64,000 bases of DNA from Selenomonadaceae bacterium. GTDB lineage: Bacteria > Bacillota > Negativicutes > Selenomonadales > Selenomonadaceae. A model generated the notes under the pieces. That model saw only the letters and a list, made by a program, of their open reading frames with translations, did no database searches and was not told the DNA's origin. The position numbers and the translations under genes are program-made. The stretch is taken from the NCBI GenBank assembly GCA_017549815.1, contig JAFYNH010000007.1, forward strand, positions 1-64,000. Direction: 5' to 3'. Below are positions 8,029 to 16,838 of the stretch, piece after piece (the first letter of the stretch is position 1; every line of letters starts with the position of its first letter).

Positions 8029-9099
8029 ATGGAAAAGGAATTGATACGTTTGGAAAACGTAGCCAAAGCATTTGGGAATTTGCGCGTTCTCGACGAAGTA
8101 GATCTGTCGATATACGAGAGCGAATTTATAACGTTGCTTGGTCCGAGTGGTTGCGGCAAGACGACAATGCTTAGAATAATCGGCGGATTTGAAATGCCGG
8201 ATATGGGACGGGTAATTTTCGACGGCAAAGACATTACGAACTTACCGCCGAATAAGAGACCGATTAATACGGTTTTCCAAAAGTATTCACTCTTTTCACA
8301 CATGAACGTTGAAGAAAATATCGCCTTCGGACCGAAAATCGCGGGCAAGTCGGCTGATTATATTCGCGATAAGATAAAGTACGCATTAAAACTTGTAAAT
8401 CTTGAGGGCTATGAAAAACACGACGTGACGCGGTTAAGTGGCGGTCAGCAACAAAGAATTGCAATCGCCCGCGCAGTCGTCAACGAGCCTAAAGTTTTAT
8501 TATTGGACGAGCCGTTGAGTGCTTTGGATTTAAAACTTCGTCGGAACATGCGCCGCGAGCTTGTCCGAATTAATAAGGAGACGGGCATAACTTTTATTTT
8601 CGTGACGCACGACCAAGAAGAGGCACTGTCAATGAGCGACCGCGTTGTCGTCATGAATCAAGGCTATATTCAGCAAGTCGGCACGCCCGAAAATGTTTAC
8701 AACGAGCCAGAAAACGCCTTTGTTGCGGACTTTATCGGCGACAGCAACATAATCGACGGCGTCATGGTTCGCGATAAGCTTGTCAGAATTTTTGGCAGAG
8801 AATATCCCTGCGTTGACGAGGGCTTTCCCGAAGAATGTCCCGTTGACGTGCAGATTCGCCCCGAAGATATTATACTCGACGCGCCGCAGGAAGGGGCTTT
8901 TAACGGCGTTGTTACTCGCGTCGTATTCTGGGGCATGTCCTATGATATAAACGTTGAGGCGGACGGCTTTGAATGGCTGATTCAATCGACGACGCGGCGC
9001 ACTGTTGGCGAAAAGGTCAGTTTACACGTCGCGCCCGAAAATATCCAAATCATGAGCAAACCTCAATCCGAAGATGAGGAGGTCGCTCAAGATGATTAA
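8029..9099 (+). CDS. potA: Spermidine/putrescine ABC transporter ATP-binding protein
   Basis: The ATPase of a polyamine importer. Walker A GPSGCGKTT, the Q-loop region FQKYSLFSHM, signature LSGGQQQRIAIARA, Walker B VLLLDEPLSALD and the switch His in FVTHDQEEA are all intact. The C-terminal TOBE-type domain (DVQIRPEDI onward, about residues 265-345) is typical of PotA. Candidate starts are ATG 8011 and ATG 8029; 8029 is placed about 10 bases after AAAGG and gives the usual N-terminus MEKELIRLENV. Its last codons overlap potB, indicating translational coupling. Confidence 0.95.
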   Translation: MEKELIRLENVAKAFGNLRVLDEVDLSIYESEFITLLGPSGCGKTTMLRIIGGFEMPDMGRVIFDGKDITNLPPNKRPINTVFQKYSLFSHMNVEENIAFGPKIAGKSADYIRDKIKYALKLVNLEGYEKHDVTRLSGGQQQRIAIARAVVNEPKVLLLDEPLSALDLKLRRNMRRELVRINKETGITFIFVTHDQEEALSMSDRVVVMNQGYIQQVGTPENVYNEPENAFVADFIGDSNIIDGVMVRDKLVRIFGREYPCVDEGFPEECPVDVQIRPEDIILDAPQEGAFNGVVTRVVFWGMSYDINVEADGFEWLIQSTTRRTVGEKVSLHVAPENIQIMSKPQSEDEEVAQDD

Positions 9100-9916
9100 T
9101 ATTAACGCGAGAAATATTTTGCTGACGCCCTTTTTAATTTGGGCGGGGCTTTTTATTTTTATCCCGCTGGTGTGTATCGTGTGGTACGGAATAACGGACT
9201 ATGACGGGAATTTTTCTTTTAAAAATATGGGGCTGATATTCGAGCGTGGATATTTGGACGCCTTGAAACTTTCGATTTGGCTTGCGTTAATCAGCACGGT
9301 AATTTGTTTATTAATGGCTTATCCGCTGTGCTTAATCTTGACGGAGCGACAGCGCAACAACTCAACGATAATTTCTTTGCTGTTTATCTTGCCGCTGTGG
9401 ATGAATTCGCTGTTATCGACAATGGCTTGGCAAACGATTTTGGAGGGCAACGGGATAATCAATCAGCTCATGCGGCTATTGGGGCTGCCGACGTTTCAAA
9501 TGATAAACACGGAAGGCGCAATCGTCGTGGGCATGGTTTATAATTATTTGCCGTATATGGTCTTGCCGCTGTATATCGCGCTGACGAAAATTGACAGACG
9601 AATTTTGGAGGCGGCGCAAGATTTAGGCGCGAGTTCGTGGCAGACGTTCGTAAAAATAATTTTGCCGTTGAGTTTACCGGGCGCAGTCAGCGGAATCACA
9701 ATGGTATTTATCCCTGCGCTCACGACGTTTGTAATCAGCGCGTTATTAGGCGGCGGCAAACTTTTATTAATCGGCAACATAATCGAACAGGAATTTACGT
9801 TTCAATATGATTGGCATGTTGGCTGCGCGTTGTCGGTGATTCTGATGATATTTATAATTTTGAACATGCTTTTGACGACGTATTTTGATAAAGCAGACGC
9901 GGAGGAGGATTTTTGA
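9092..9916 (+). CDS. potB: Spermidine/putrescine ABC transporter permease
   Basis: One of the two inner-membrane permeases of the polyamine importer. It has about six hydrophobic segments and the cytoplasmic EAA loop EAAQDLGASSWQTFVKIILP that docks on PotA. An upstream in-frame ATG at 9074 contains the SD itself (AGGAGG), so the start is ATG 9092, overlapping the potA stop by 8 bases. The length of 274 residues is normal. Confidence 0.94.
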   Translation: MININARNILLTPFLIWAGLFIFIPLVCIVWYGITDYDGNFSFKNMGLIFERGYLDALKLSIWLALISTVICLLMAYPLCLILTERQRNNSTIISLLFILPLWMNSLLSTMAWQTILEGNGIINQLMRLLGLPTFQMINTEGAIVVGMVYNYLPYMVLPLYIALTKIDRRILEAAQDLGASSWQTFVKIILPLSLPGAVSGITMVFIPALTTFVISALLGGGKLLLIGNIIEQEFTFQYDWHVGCALSVILMIFIILNMLLTTYFDKADAEEDF

Positions 9917-10698
9917 TGAATTACATTAAGAAAATTTACCTCGCGATAATTTTTCTTTTCCTCTACGCGCCGATAGGAGTTTTAATCGCGCAGTCGTTTA
10001 ATGCGAGCCGTTATCGCGGACATTGGACGGGCGTGACGTTGAATTGGTACGAAAAACTTTTTAGCGACAGCCGAATTGCCGACGCGCTTTCAAACACATT
10101 ATCAATCGGGCTGTTATCGGCGGTTATTGCGACGATTTTAGGCTTGATGACGTGCATGGCGTTGAAGAATTTAACGCGGAAATGGCGGGCGACTTTCATG
10201 AGTATAGCGAACGTCCCGATATTGAACGCGGACATAGTGACGGGAATATCTTTAATGCTGTTGTTTATGGGCATGGGCTTAAAGCTTGGCTACGTATCGA
10301 TTTTGTTAGCGCATATCGTCTTCAACGTGCCGTATGTGATTCTCTGCATAATGCCGCAGTTAATGGCGTTAGATAAAAGTTTTTATGAGGCGGCGTTAGA
10401 TTTAGGCGCGTCGCCGTTCAAGGCGTTTACGAGCGTCATTTTGCCCGAATTACGACCGAGTATCATCGCGGGCTTTTTATTGGCGTTCACAATGTCGGCG
10501 GACGACTTTATAATAACGCACTTCACGAAGGGCGCGGGCGTCGACACCTTAACGACGGCGATTTACGCGCAGTTGAAATTGGGCATTCACCCCGAAATGT
10601 ACGCGCTTTCGACGTTGGTATTTTTCTTTGTGTTGATATTTGTCTTGCTGTTTGCGATAAACAGACGCAAGCTCAAAAAATATGAGGAAGTCTTTTAA
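9916..10698 (+). CDS. potC: Spermidine/putrescine ABC transporter permease
   Basis: The partner permease of PotB. It has six membrane segments, YAPIGVLIAQSFN at the N-terminus and the EAA motif EAALDLGASPFKAFTSVILP. The start ATG at 9916 overlaps the potB stop TGA (9914-9916) and follows GGAGGAGG. The gap before potD is filled with ATTACGCATT-type repeats. Confidence 0.94.
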   Translation: MNYIKKIYLAIIFLFLYAPIGVLIAQSFNASRYRGHWTGVTLNWYEKLFSDSRIADALSNTLSIGLLSAVIATILGLMTCMALKNLTRKWRATFMSIANVPILNADIVTGISLMLLFMGMGLKLGYVSILLAHIVFNVPYVILCIMPQLMALDKSFYEAALDLGASPFKAFTSVILPELRPSIIAGFLLAFTMSADDFIITHFTKGAGVDTLTTAIYAQLKLGIHPEMYALSTLVFFFVLIFVLLFAINRRKLKKYEEVF

Positions 10699-10700
10699 AG

Positions 10701-10790
10701 GCAATTAGGAATGAGGAATTAGGAATGCGCAATGCGGAATGATTTTGTTTTCTAATTACTCATTACGCATTACTCATTACTCATTGATTT
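10701..10790. repeat. ATTACGCATT-type repeats between potC and potD
   Basis: AATTAGGAATGAGGAATTAG and GAATGCGCAATGCGGAATG are followed by the opposite orientation, TAATTACTCATTACGCATTA and further CATTACTCATT units. The two halves are inverted and could form a long imperfect hairpin. The same words recur near 38340, 60110 and in two signal-peptide coding regions at 40175 and 41015. Confidence 0.8.
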
Positions 10791-10805
10791 TAAGGGGGTT
10801 TTTTA

Positions 10806-11852
10806 ATGAAAAAATTTTTAATGTTGGCGTTGCTTTTGGTGACGATGATATTCGCGGGTTGCGGCGACAAGGATAAGGAAGTCGTTTACGTCTACAGCTG
10901 GGGCGATTACATTGACCCTGAAGTCTTGAAGATTTTCGAGAAAGAAACGGGCATTCACGTTATTTGGGACGAATACGACACCAATGAGAGCATGTATCCT
11001 CGCGTGGCGGAAGGCGCGGTTCACTACGACATTATCGTACCTTCGGATTATATGATTAACAAAATGATTGACAACGATTTACTTCAGCCGCTCGACTTCA
11101 CGAAACTTGAGAATGCCAAGAAATATATCGGCGAAGATTTTTTCAAGCAGTCGGAGGCATTTGATCCGGGCAATAAATATTCGGTGCCGTATTGCTGGGG
11201 AACGGTCGGCATAATTTACGACAAGACGAAAGTCACGGAGCCTGTTGACAGCTGGACTATTCTTTGGAATGAAAAATACGCGGGACAAATTCTTATGCAA
11301 GACTCTGCGCGGGACGCCTTGATGATTCCGTTGAAAATCATGGGCAAAAGCATGAACGAAACCGACAAGGACGTTTTGGCGCAAGCGCAGGAAATGTTGA
11401 AGAAACAAAAACCGCTCGTGCAAGCCTATGTTATCGACGAAGTTAAGGAAAAGCTTATCAACTCGGAAGCGGCGTTGGGCGTAGTCTTTTCGGGCGAGGC
11501 ATTGAACATTTTAAACGCTAATCCGAACATGGCGTTTGCAATTCCTAAGGAAGGCACGAACTTTTGGATTGATGGCTGGGTAATTACTAAGGACTCGCAG
11601 AACGTCGACAACGCGCATAAATTTATTGATTTCATGTGCCGTCCCGATATTGCCGTTAAAAATTTTGATTGTCTTGGCTACTCCACGCCGAACATTGCAG
11701 TTAGGGACTTAGAGGAAGACGAAGAAGTTAAGAATTCGCCGATCGCCTTCCCGTCGCCCGAAGTTTACAAGGATCAAGAGACGTATAAATATCTTGGCAA
11801 CCAAATGGACGAATACTATAACAACCTGTGGATGCAAGTTAAGGTTGATTAA
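10806..11852 (+). CDS. potD: Spermidine/putrescine-binding lipoprotein
   Basis: The substrate-binding component of the polyamine importer, anchored by lipid. The signal peptide MKKFLMLALLLVTMIFAGC ends in a lipobox (FAGC). The mature part has VYVYSWGDYIDPE, the PotD/PotF family hallmark, plus VPSDYMINKM and PYCWGTVGIIYD. The length of 348 residues is normal. The SD is AAGGGGG before ATG 10806. It is the last gene of the potABCD operon, closed by the hairpin at 11901. Confidence 0.94.
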   Translation: MKKFLMLALLLVTMIFAGCGDKDKEVVYVYSWGDYIDPEVLKIFEKETGIHVIWDEYDTNESMYPRVAEGAVHYDIIVPSDYMINKMIDNDLLQPLDFTKLENAKKYIGEDFFKQSEAFDPGNKYSVPYCWGTVGIIYDKTKVTEPVDSWTILWNEKYAGQILMQDSARDALMIPLKIMGKSMNETDKDVLAQAQEMLKKQKPLVQAYVIDEVKEKLINSEAALGVVFSGEALNILNANPNMAFAIPKEGTNFWIDGWVITKDSQNVDNAHKFIDFMCRPDIAVKNFDCLGYSTPNIAVRDLEEDEEVKNSPIAFPSPEVYKDQETYKYLGNQMDEYYNNLWMQVKVD

Positions 11853-11900
11853 TAAATTTCGTCGTGTCAAGCAGTAAATTTTTATCTGAACAAAAATAAA

Positions 11901-11931
11901 ATCCCCGACTCCGCGTCGAGGATTTTTTTAT
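11901..11931 (+). terminator. Terminator of pot operon
   Basis: AAATCCCCGACTCCGCGTCG and AGGATTTTTTT form a hairpin with a T tract. An inverted near-copy terminates nth at 30456-30485. Confidence 0.8.
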
Positions 11932-11943
11932 TCAAATATTATG

Positions 11944-12411
11944 TTATCTAATCTTCGCAACGTCAATCCAGCCCGCACTTTTGATATAGCGTTCGAGTTC
12001 GTCGAGTTTGAATTGCGCACAACTTTTATCGTTACCAGCGGCGGGATAAACTATATCGAAACGTTTCAACGAAGCGTCAAGATAAATCGGGACGCCCTCA
12101 TTGACCGCGAAAGGACAAACTCCGCCGACCGCATGACCAATTAAATTTTCAACCTCGTCAACAGGAATCATATGCGGGCGGCAGTTGAATTGCGTCTTAA
12201 ACTTTTTATTGTCAATCTTCATATCGCCCGACATCAAAATCAACACGGGCTTTTTATCGACAAAAACAGAAATTGTTTTGGCAATGCGCCCGACTTCGCA
12301 ATTTAGAGCCTCAGCCGCAAGTTCGCTCGTCGCCGTCGATTGCTCAAATTCTATCACTCGTTCGGGCTCGCCGATTTCCGCAAAATATTTCTTAACCCTT
12401 TCAATGGACAA
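11944..12411 (-). CDS. ybaK: YbaK/EbsC-family aminoacyl-tRNA deacylase
   Basis: A small trans-editing protein that hydrolyses mischarged tRNA (Cys-tRNA(Pro) or related). The conserved ISVFVDKKPVLILMSGD and the pocket motif AVGGVCPFAV are present, followed by VPIYLDASLKRFDIVYPAAG. An in-frame TTG at 12426 would read through the SD. The TTG at 12411, 8 bases from GGAGG and one base after the preceding stop, is preferred; its SD lies within the last codons of the HAD gene. This implies translational coupling. The editing substrate cannot be told from sequence. Confidence 0.88.
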   Translation of the reverse strand: MSIERVKKYFAEIGEPERVIEFEQSTATSELAAEALNCEVGRIAKTISVFVDKKPVLILMSGDMKIDNKKFKTQFNCRPHMIPVDEVENLIGHAVGGVCPFAVNEGVPIYLDASLKRFDIVYPAAGNDKSCAQFKLDELERYIKSAGWIDVAKIR

Positions 12412-12412
12412 C

Positions 12413-13075
12413 TTAATTACCTCCAAAATTAATTCTGTCGAAAATTTCTAACGGGTGGTCGATAATAATTTCTGCGCCGCTCTCGACAAGTTCACTGCGC
12501 GGACGAAATCCCCACGTTACTCCGACGGGCAAGAATCCCGCATTAATTGCTGTCTGAATATCAACAGCCGTGTCTCCGAAATATGCCACATCTTCAGGCT
12601 CAACGCCGAAACTTTTAGCTCCTGCTAATGCGCGAGTCGGATTTGGTTTGCGAGGCTGACCCGGTTCATCGCCGCTGACATAAAAAAATTTTATCGGCGC
12701 AAGAATTTTTTCTGTTATCGCTACCGCCGCAAAGTGTTGCTTATTCGTGCAAATGCCAAGCGGAATTTTTTTTGCCTCCAACGTCGCCAATAAATCCATA
12801 ATGCCTTCGTAAGGACGGACTTTCTTCAAGCAGTTGCGGGCGTAACAGCCATCATAATATTTTAACGCCTCATCAATAAAACCTTCCTTATCGGCGGGCA
12901 AACTCCGAGTTATCAATTTCCTTGCGCCATTTCCGACGAATTGCCGAACTTCATCAAGCGTCCTGCGCGGGAAATCGTAATGCGCCAACATCTCATTAAC
13001 GCTATCATATAAATCGGCAAGCGTGTTCGTCAACGTGCCGTCCATATCGAAAATCGCCGCTTTGTAAGTCTTCAT
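12413..13075 (-). CDS. gph: HAD-superfamily hydrolase, phosphoglycolate phosphatase-like
   Basis: A Gph-like phosphatase. HAD motif I is AIFDMDGTLTNT. A helical cap domain follows, then motif II-like LGICTNKQ and a motif III/IV region with GDTAVDIQTAINAG. The 220-residue length fits the family. The ATG at 13073-13075 overlaps the murI stop (ATGA), so it is translated with murI. The true substrate may be phosphoglycolate or another small phosphate ester. Confidence 0.85.
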   Translation of the reverse strand: MKTYKAAIFDMDGTLTNTLADLYDSVNEMLAHYDFPRRTLDEVRQFVGNGARKLITRSLPADKEGFIDEALKYYDGCYARNCLKKVRPYEGIMDLLATLEAKKIPLGICTNKQHFAAVAITEKILAPIKFFYVSGDEPGQPRKPNPTRALAGAKSFGVEPEDVAYFGDTAVDIQTAINAGFLPVGVTWGFRPRSELVESGAEIIIDHPLEIFDRINFGGN

Positions 13076-13854
13076 CTAATCGCCTCCACTTCGTCAAGTC
13101 TGCTTAAAAATTTTTTCAGCTTGGAAAGTTCTTCCGAATCTGTCACACGCCGTCCCGAATAATAGAATTCTATCGACGGAAGTTTTTCTGACCGCGCAGA
13201 TTTTAAATTCGTTCGGCGAATCAATTCGTTAATCGTGCCCGCGTTCCCGTCCAAAATTTTTATATGCGGCGGCAAAATTTTTCTCAATGTGTCCTTGAAA
13301 TAATTAAAGTGCGTGCAACCCAAGACTAACGACGAAAATTCTTCAAAGTCGTAACTCGCAAGCTCGCCGCGCAGATATTCTTCAACCGCCGCCGATTTAA
13401 ATTCCTGTCGCTCCGCAAATTCTACCAATCGCGGCAACGCCCGAAGCTCCACCAAATTTTCTGCGCGGAGCTTTTCTATTAGCTTTAAAATTTTTTCGCC
13501 CGTGATTGTTATCGCCGTCGCCGTCACCAAAACTTTTCGGTCGGGGAATGAATCCAACGCAACTTTTAACGCTGGCTCCATGCCGATTATCGGTAAAGAA
13601 TATTTTTCGCGCATTTCTTTTACCGCTACCGAAGTCGCCGTATTGCAAGCTACTACGATTGCGCCGACGCCCTGCTCGATTAAAAACTTAAACGCCGCGT
13701 CTACAAAGCGCAAAACTTCTTCGCGAGACTTCGTGCCGTAGGGAACGTTATCTTCGTCCGCATAAAATATAAATTCTTCTTGCGGCAAAATTTTCAGCGC
13801 GTCATGCAAAACCGATAAGCCGCCCATGCCCGAATCGAAAAATGCTATCTTCAA
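13072..13854 (-). CDS. murI: Glutamate racemase
   Basis: Makes D-glutamate for peptidoglycan. FFDSGMGGLSVL carries the first catalytic region, VVACNTATSVA has the first catalytic Cys, and LVLGCTHFNYF has the second Cys and His. The length of 260 residues is standard. It is the first gene of a minus-strand trio with the HAD phosphatase and ybaK. The upstream gap is filled with TAGTCCC-type repeats, so its promoter was not located. Confidence 0.96.
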   Translation of the reverse strand: MKIAFFDSGMGGLSVLHDALKILPQEEFIFYADEDNVPYGTKSREEVLRFVDAAFKFLIEQGVGAIVVACNTATSVAVKEMREKYSLPIIGMEPALKVALDSFPDRKVLVTATAITITGEKILKLIEKLRAENLVELRALPRLVEFAERQEFKSAAVEEYLRGELASYDFEEFSSLVLGCTHFNYFKDTLRKILPPHIKILDGNAGTINELIRRTNLKSARSEKLPSIEFYYSGRRVTDSEELSKLKKFLSRLDEVEAIR

Positions 13855-13952
13855 AACTCATTCCTCATTCCTAATTGAGTTTTTAGCTTGGAGCTGTTAG
13901 CTTTCAGGAAAACCCTAATCCCTAGCTCCTAGTCCCTAGTCCCTAGTCCCTA
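13855..13952. repeat. Mixed short repeats (AATTAGGAATGAG, AGCTGTTAGCTT, CCTAGTCCCTAGTCC)
   Basis: Three repeat families lie side by side: CATTCCTCATTCCTAATT, then AGCTTGGAGCTGTTAGCTTT, then a tandem of CCCTAGT units. It occupies the whole gap between murI and the downstream DUF445 gene. Confidence 0.8.
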
Positions 13953-13953
13953 G

Positions 13954-15276
13954 TCATACGCTTAACCCCGCCGCTTTTATCAAAATGAAAATCGCAAGCC
14001 CAACGACCGAGCCGACGATTGAGCCGTTTAATCTTATCCAGATAAAATCTTGCTCCGCCTTGTCGTAGACCAAATTGTTAAGTTGCTCCTCTGTCAATTT
14101 GTCCAGTGCCGACTTCGCGACCGTCCCGACTAGCGGTTGTGCGTGTAATGCCGCCCGCGCCGTCAATTCGTCGATAAATTTTTCAAACGCATTCCGCGAC
14201 GCCGTGTCCTCTTTGATTAGCTGTAAAAATTTGTCGTATTCTTCATTGAAAATATTCACGAGCAGGACGCCCAAACTTTTGCTTGATAATTTTTTCGACG
14301 AACGAACTTTTTCAAGCGTCTCTTCAAAGTCGACCGTCGCAATTTGGCTTTCTATGTGAATCAGCGCGAGTTCAATCGCCTCTTCAAGCGGGAGTTCCGT
14401 TGCCGCGTCGATTTGTATCCGCTCAATTAAATCTTTAAATTCGGGCGTGTCGCTTAGCTCCGAAATTTTTAAGCGGCATTCGTTAAGCGTTCGGCGATGA
14501 AGTTGCGAATCAGCCGCGAGTTCGTCTAATAATTTCAGCAGTTGCGTTTGCATGATTCGCGCTGCTTCCTCGAAGTTTACTAAGTCCAACATCTGCGCGA
14601 GTCCCGCCATTAAAATAGAAAAGCCGCCCATATTTTTAGTTTTCTCGTTGGCGTATTCTTCCAAAATCGCTTGAAGTTTATCGCAAGTTTCAGGCTTAGC
14701 CGCCGTCTTACGCATTGCCTTGACTATGTTGATAAAAATTTCTCTGTCCTTATTGTTGCGTTTAAATTGCGCCCCGAAATCATTAATCAAGCCCTGTACA
14801 GGAATGTCGCGAATTATTCGGCGGAGTTCGTTAGCTATCGCCTTCGAGCGCAATTCCTTATTCTGCGCGGCGACAAATTTTTTCACGACGTTAAACAGTT
14901 CCCCGACAACTAATTTGCGCGTCGAATCCTTTTCAAAAAATTTTACAATGCGTGGCAGGAGTTTGAAGTCGCCCAGCTTCTTGAAGATATTTCGCCGTGA
15001 AAAAAATTCCTGCTGAACCATAATAACCGACGCTTTGACGAAATCTTTTCTTCTGCGCGGCAAAATCGCCGTATGGAATGGAAAGCCCAACGGTTTTTTA
15101 AAAAGAGCCGTCACCGCGAACCAGTCCGCTATGCCGCCAACCAATGCCGCCTCCGTTACGAATAAAAATCCTTCCGCTAAGACGTTGCCCGGAAATATGA
15201 CTTTAAGACCGACCGCCATTAAAAAAAACAGCGCGGCACAAAGTAAGGTCGTGTCGGCGTTGTTCCACCTATTCAA
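13954..15276 (-). CDS. DUF445 family membrane protein
   Basis: A 440-residue DUF445 (YheB-like) protein of unknown function. An N-terminal hydrophobic segment and the family motif GGIADWFAVTALFKKPLG are followed by FHTAILPRRRKDF. A long helical middle (about 100-400) precedes a conserved end IRLNGSIVGSVVGLAIFILI, a second membrane span. The start is TTG behind AAGGTG. It follows a paralogue (15292-16674) by 15 bases, so the two are co-transcribed and may act together at the membrane. Related Bacillus proteins have been linked to spores. Confidence 0.85.
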   Translation of the reverse strand: MNRWNNADTTLLCAALFFLMAVGLKVIFPGNVLAEGFLFVTEAALVGGIADWFAVTALFKKPLGFPFHTAILPRRRKDFVKASVIMVQQEFFSRRNIFKKLGDFKLLPRIVKFFEKDSTRKLVVGELFNVVKKFVAAQNKELRSKAIANELRRIIRDIPVQGLINDFGAQFKRNNKDREIFINIVKAMRKTAAKPETCDKLQAILEEYANEKTKNMGGFSILMAGLAQMLDLVNFEEAARIMQTQLLKLLDELAADSQLHRRTLNECRLKISELSDTPEFKDLIERIQIDAATELPLEEAIELALIHIESQIATVDFEETLEKVRSSKKLSSKSLGVLLVNIFNEEYDKFLQLIKEDTASRNAFEKFIDELTARAALHAQPLVGTVAKSALDKLTEEQLNNLVYDKAEQDFIWIRLNGSIVGSVVGLAIFILIKAAGLSV

Positions 15277-15291
15277 AAGTTGTCACCTTCT

Positions 15292-16674
15292 TTAGCGTAT
15301 AAAATTTTCTATGACTTGCGAAACGACGTATAAAAACATGCCGACTATCGCGCCGCAAACAGAACCGTTAATCCTTATCATCTGCAAATCGTTCGCGACG
15401 TGCCCCTCAACAAAGGTCGTCAATTCGTCGTCGCTGAATTTATTCAAACGCTCGCGAATCATCTGCGGTATTTGCTCGCGATATTCTTCTAACAAATTCT
15501 CTACGAAATCTTTTATCAGCGCGTCGAATTTTTTCTGGAATTTCTCATTGCGTTTGAATTCGTCAATCTTCGCGTCGACAAGGAAATCCGCCGCCTCTTT
15601 CCAAATGACAGGCTTGCGCTCAACTTCGACAATCCGCTTGACGTTCGGATTAGCCGCTTGCTGTCGCCGCAACTTTTCTAAAACTTTCGGGTCGGTTTCG
15701 CCCTTAACATTAACGTCGAGCCACGTCTTGATAAATCCCGCCGAATCAAATTTCTGCAGAAAAAGATTTTTAATATCGTCGAGAAATTTTTTAGTGTTGA
15801 GACTGCCCGCCGCATTTTTAACAAAGCCGCCGAACATTTGAATCATTTCTTCAGCCGCCCGCGCAGTTTCAGCGTCGACCATGCCTTTTGTATTGAGAAT
15901 TTTCTCGGCGTCGCTAATTTTTTTGTCGACGGTTTCATTGAGGATATTCAAAATTTTTTCGTCGGTCAAATCCATTGAGCTAAGCACGAGCGCACGTCCC
16001 GCCGAATCGCCTTCGTAAGCCTCGCGTAATTCGGTTATCTTTTTAAGAATTTCCTCCTGCATGTGCTGACTTTGCATAATTTTATGTCCCGTGTCGAGAA
16101 TCGCGATTAAAATTCGGCGGCTGTGCTTATCATTCGTAACGACTTTAATCACCGCGTCGAAAAATTTCTGCGCGTCAAGATTTTTTATTTCGTTCTCCAG
16201 AATCGGCGCGACATCTTGAGAAATAGTTTTCGTATCGAGTCCGCTGAAAAGTTCGGTTAAAATTTCTCGTGTCAAAGCTTTAGTCTTCGCCCGCCCGTTA
16301 TTCTGTTCAAAGTAGTCAATCAAAAGTTGCGCGGTATTTTCATCGCGAATAGTCTCCATAATGTTTTTCGTGCTCAAAAGGTCGGTGCCGACGAATTCGA
16401 CAATCGCGTCCATGATTCGAGCGCGATTACGCTTTAAAATTTCCGTATGAAAGCCTATGCCCAGCGGCTTGCGGAAAAGAGCCGTTACGCCGAACCAGTC
16501 CGCCATGCCGCCGATTGTCGCCGCTAAAAAGCCGTGATTCAAAAGTCCGAGCGTAAAGTTTCCGACTGCGCCCGTCAAAATAAATCTCAGCGGAGAAATT
16601 TCCGGCAAAGTCGAGACTGCAAAAACCGCACTCGCCGCTAAAGTCGCCGTCGCCTTCGTTTTATTGTCAACCAA
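15292..16674 (-). CDS. DUF445 family membrane protein (paralogue)
   Basis: The upstream partner of the 13954-15276 gene, with the same architecture. It has a hydrophobic N-terminus (LAASAVFAVSTLPEISPLRF), the motif GGMADWFGVTALFRKPLG, a long helical body and a terminal IRINGSVCGAIVGMFLYVV span. 460 residues. The start is TTG at 16674 behind GGAGGTG. The two are only moderately similar outside the motifs, indicating an old duplication. Confidence 0.85.
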   Translation of the reverse strand: MVDNKTKATATLAASAVFAVSTLPEISPLRFILTGAVGNFTLGLLNHGFLAATIGGMADWFGVTALFRKPLGIGFHTEILKRNRARIMDAIVEFVGTDLLSTKNIMETIRDENTAQLLIDYFEQNNGRAKTKALTREILTELFSGLDTKTISQDVAPILENEIKNLDAQKFFDAVIKVVTNDKHSRRILIAILDTGHKIMQSQHMQEEILKKITELREAYEGDSAGRALVLSSMDLTDEKILNILNETVDKKISDAEKILNTKGMVDAETARAAEEMIQMFGGFVKNAAGSLNTKKFLDDIKNLFLQKFDSAGFIKTWLDVNVKGETDPKVLEKLRRQQAANPNVKRIVEVERKPVIWKEAADFLVDAKIDEFKRNEKFQKKFDALIKDFVENLLEEYREQIPQMIRERLNKFSDDELTTFVEGHVANDLQMIRINGSVCGAIVGMFLYVVSQVIENFIR

Positions 16675-16751
16675 AAATTTTTCACCTCCGTATTTTAATT
16701 TATTTTATCACGAAATTTCCCGCGTGTCTTCAAAAATTTTTCACAAAAAAA

Positions 16752-16838
16752 GCCCCTGACTAGGGGCTAGGGATTAGGGATAAGGGACTAGGGACTATTT
16801 ACTACTAGTTCCTGACTCCTCGCTCCTAGTTCCTCTTA
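16752..16838. repeat. TAGGGACTAG-type repeats
   Basis: CTAGGGGCTAGGGATTAGGG in direct array is followed by the reverse-complement form ACTAGTTCCTGACTCCTCGC and TCCTAGTTCC. The array begins inside the gap and runs up to the stop of the ATP-grasp fusion gene. Confidence 0.85.
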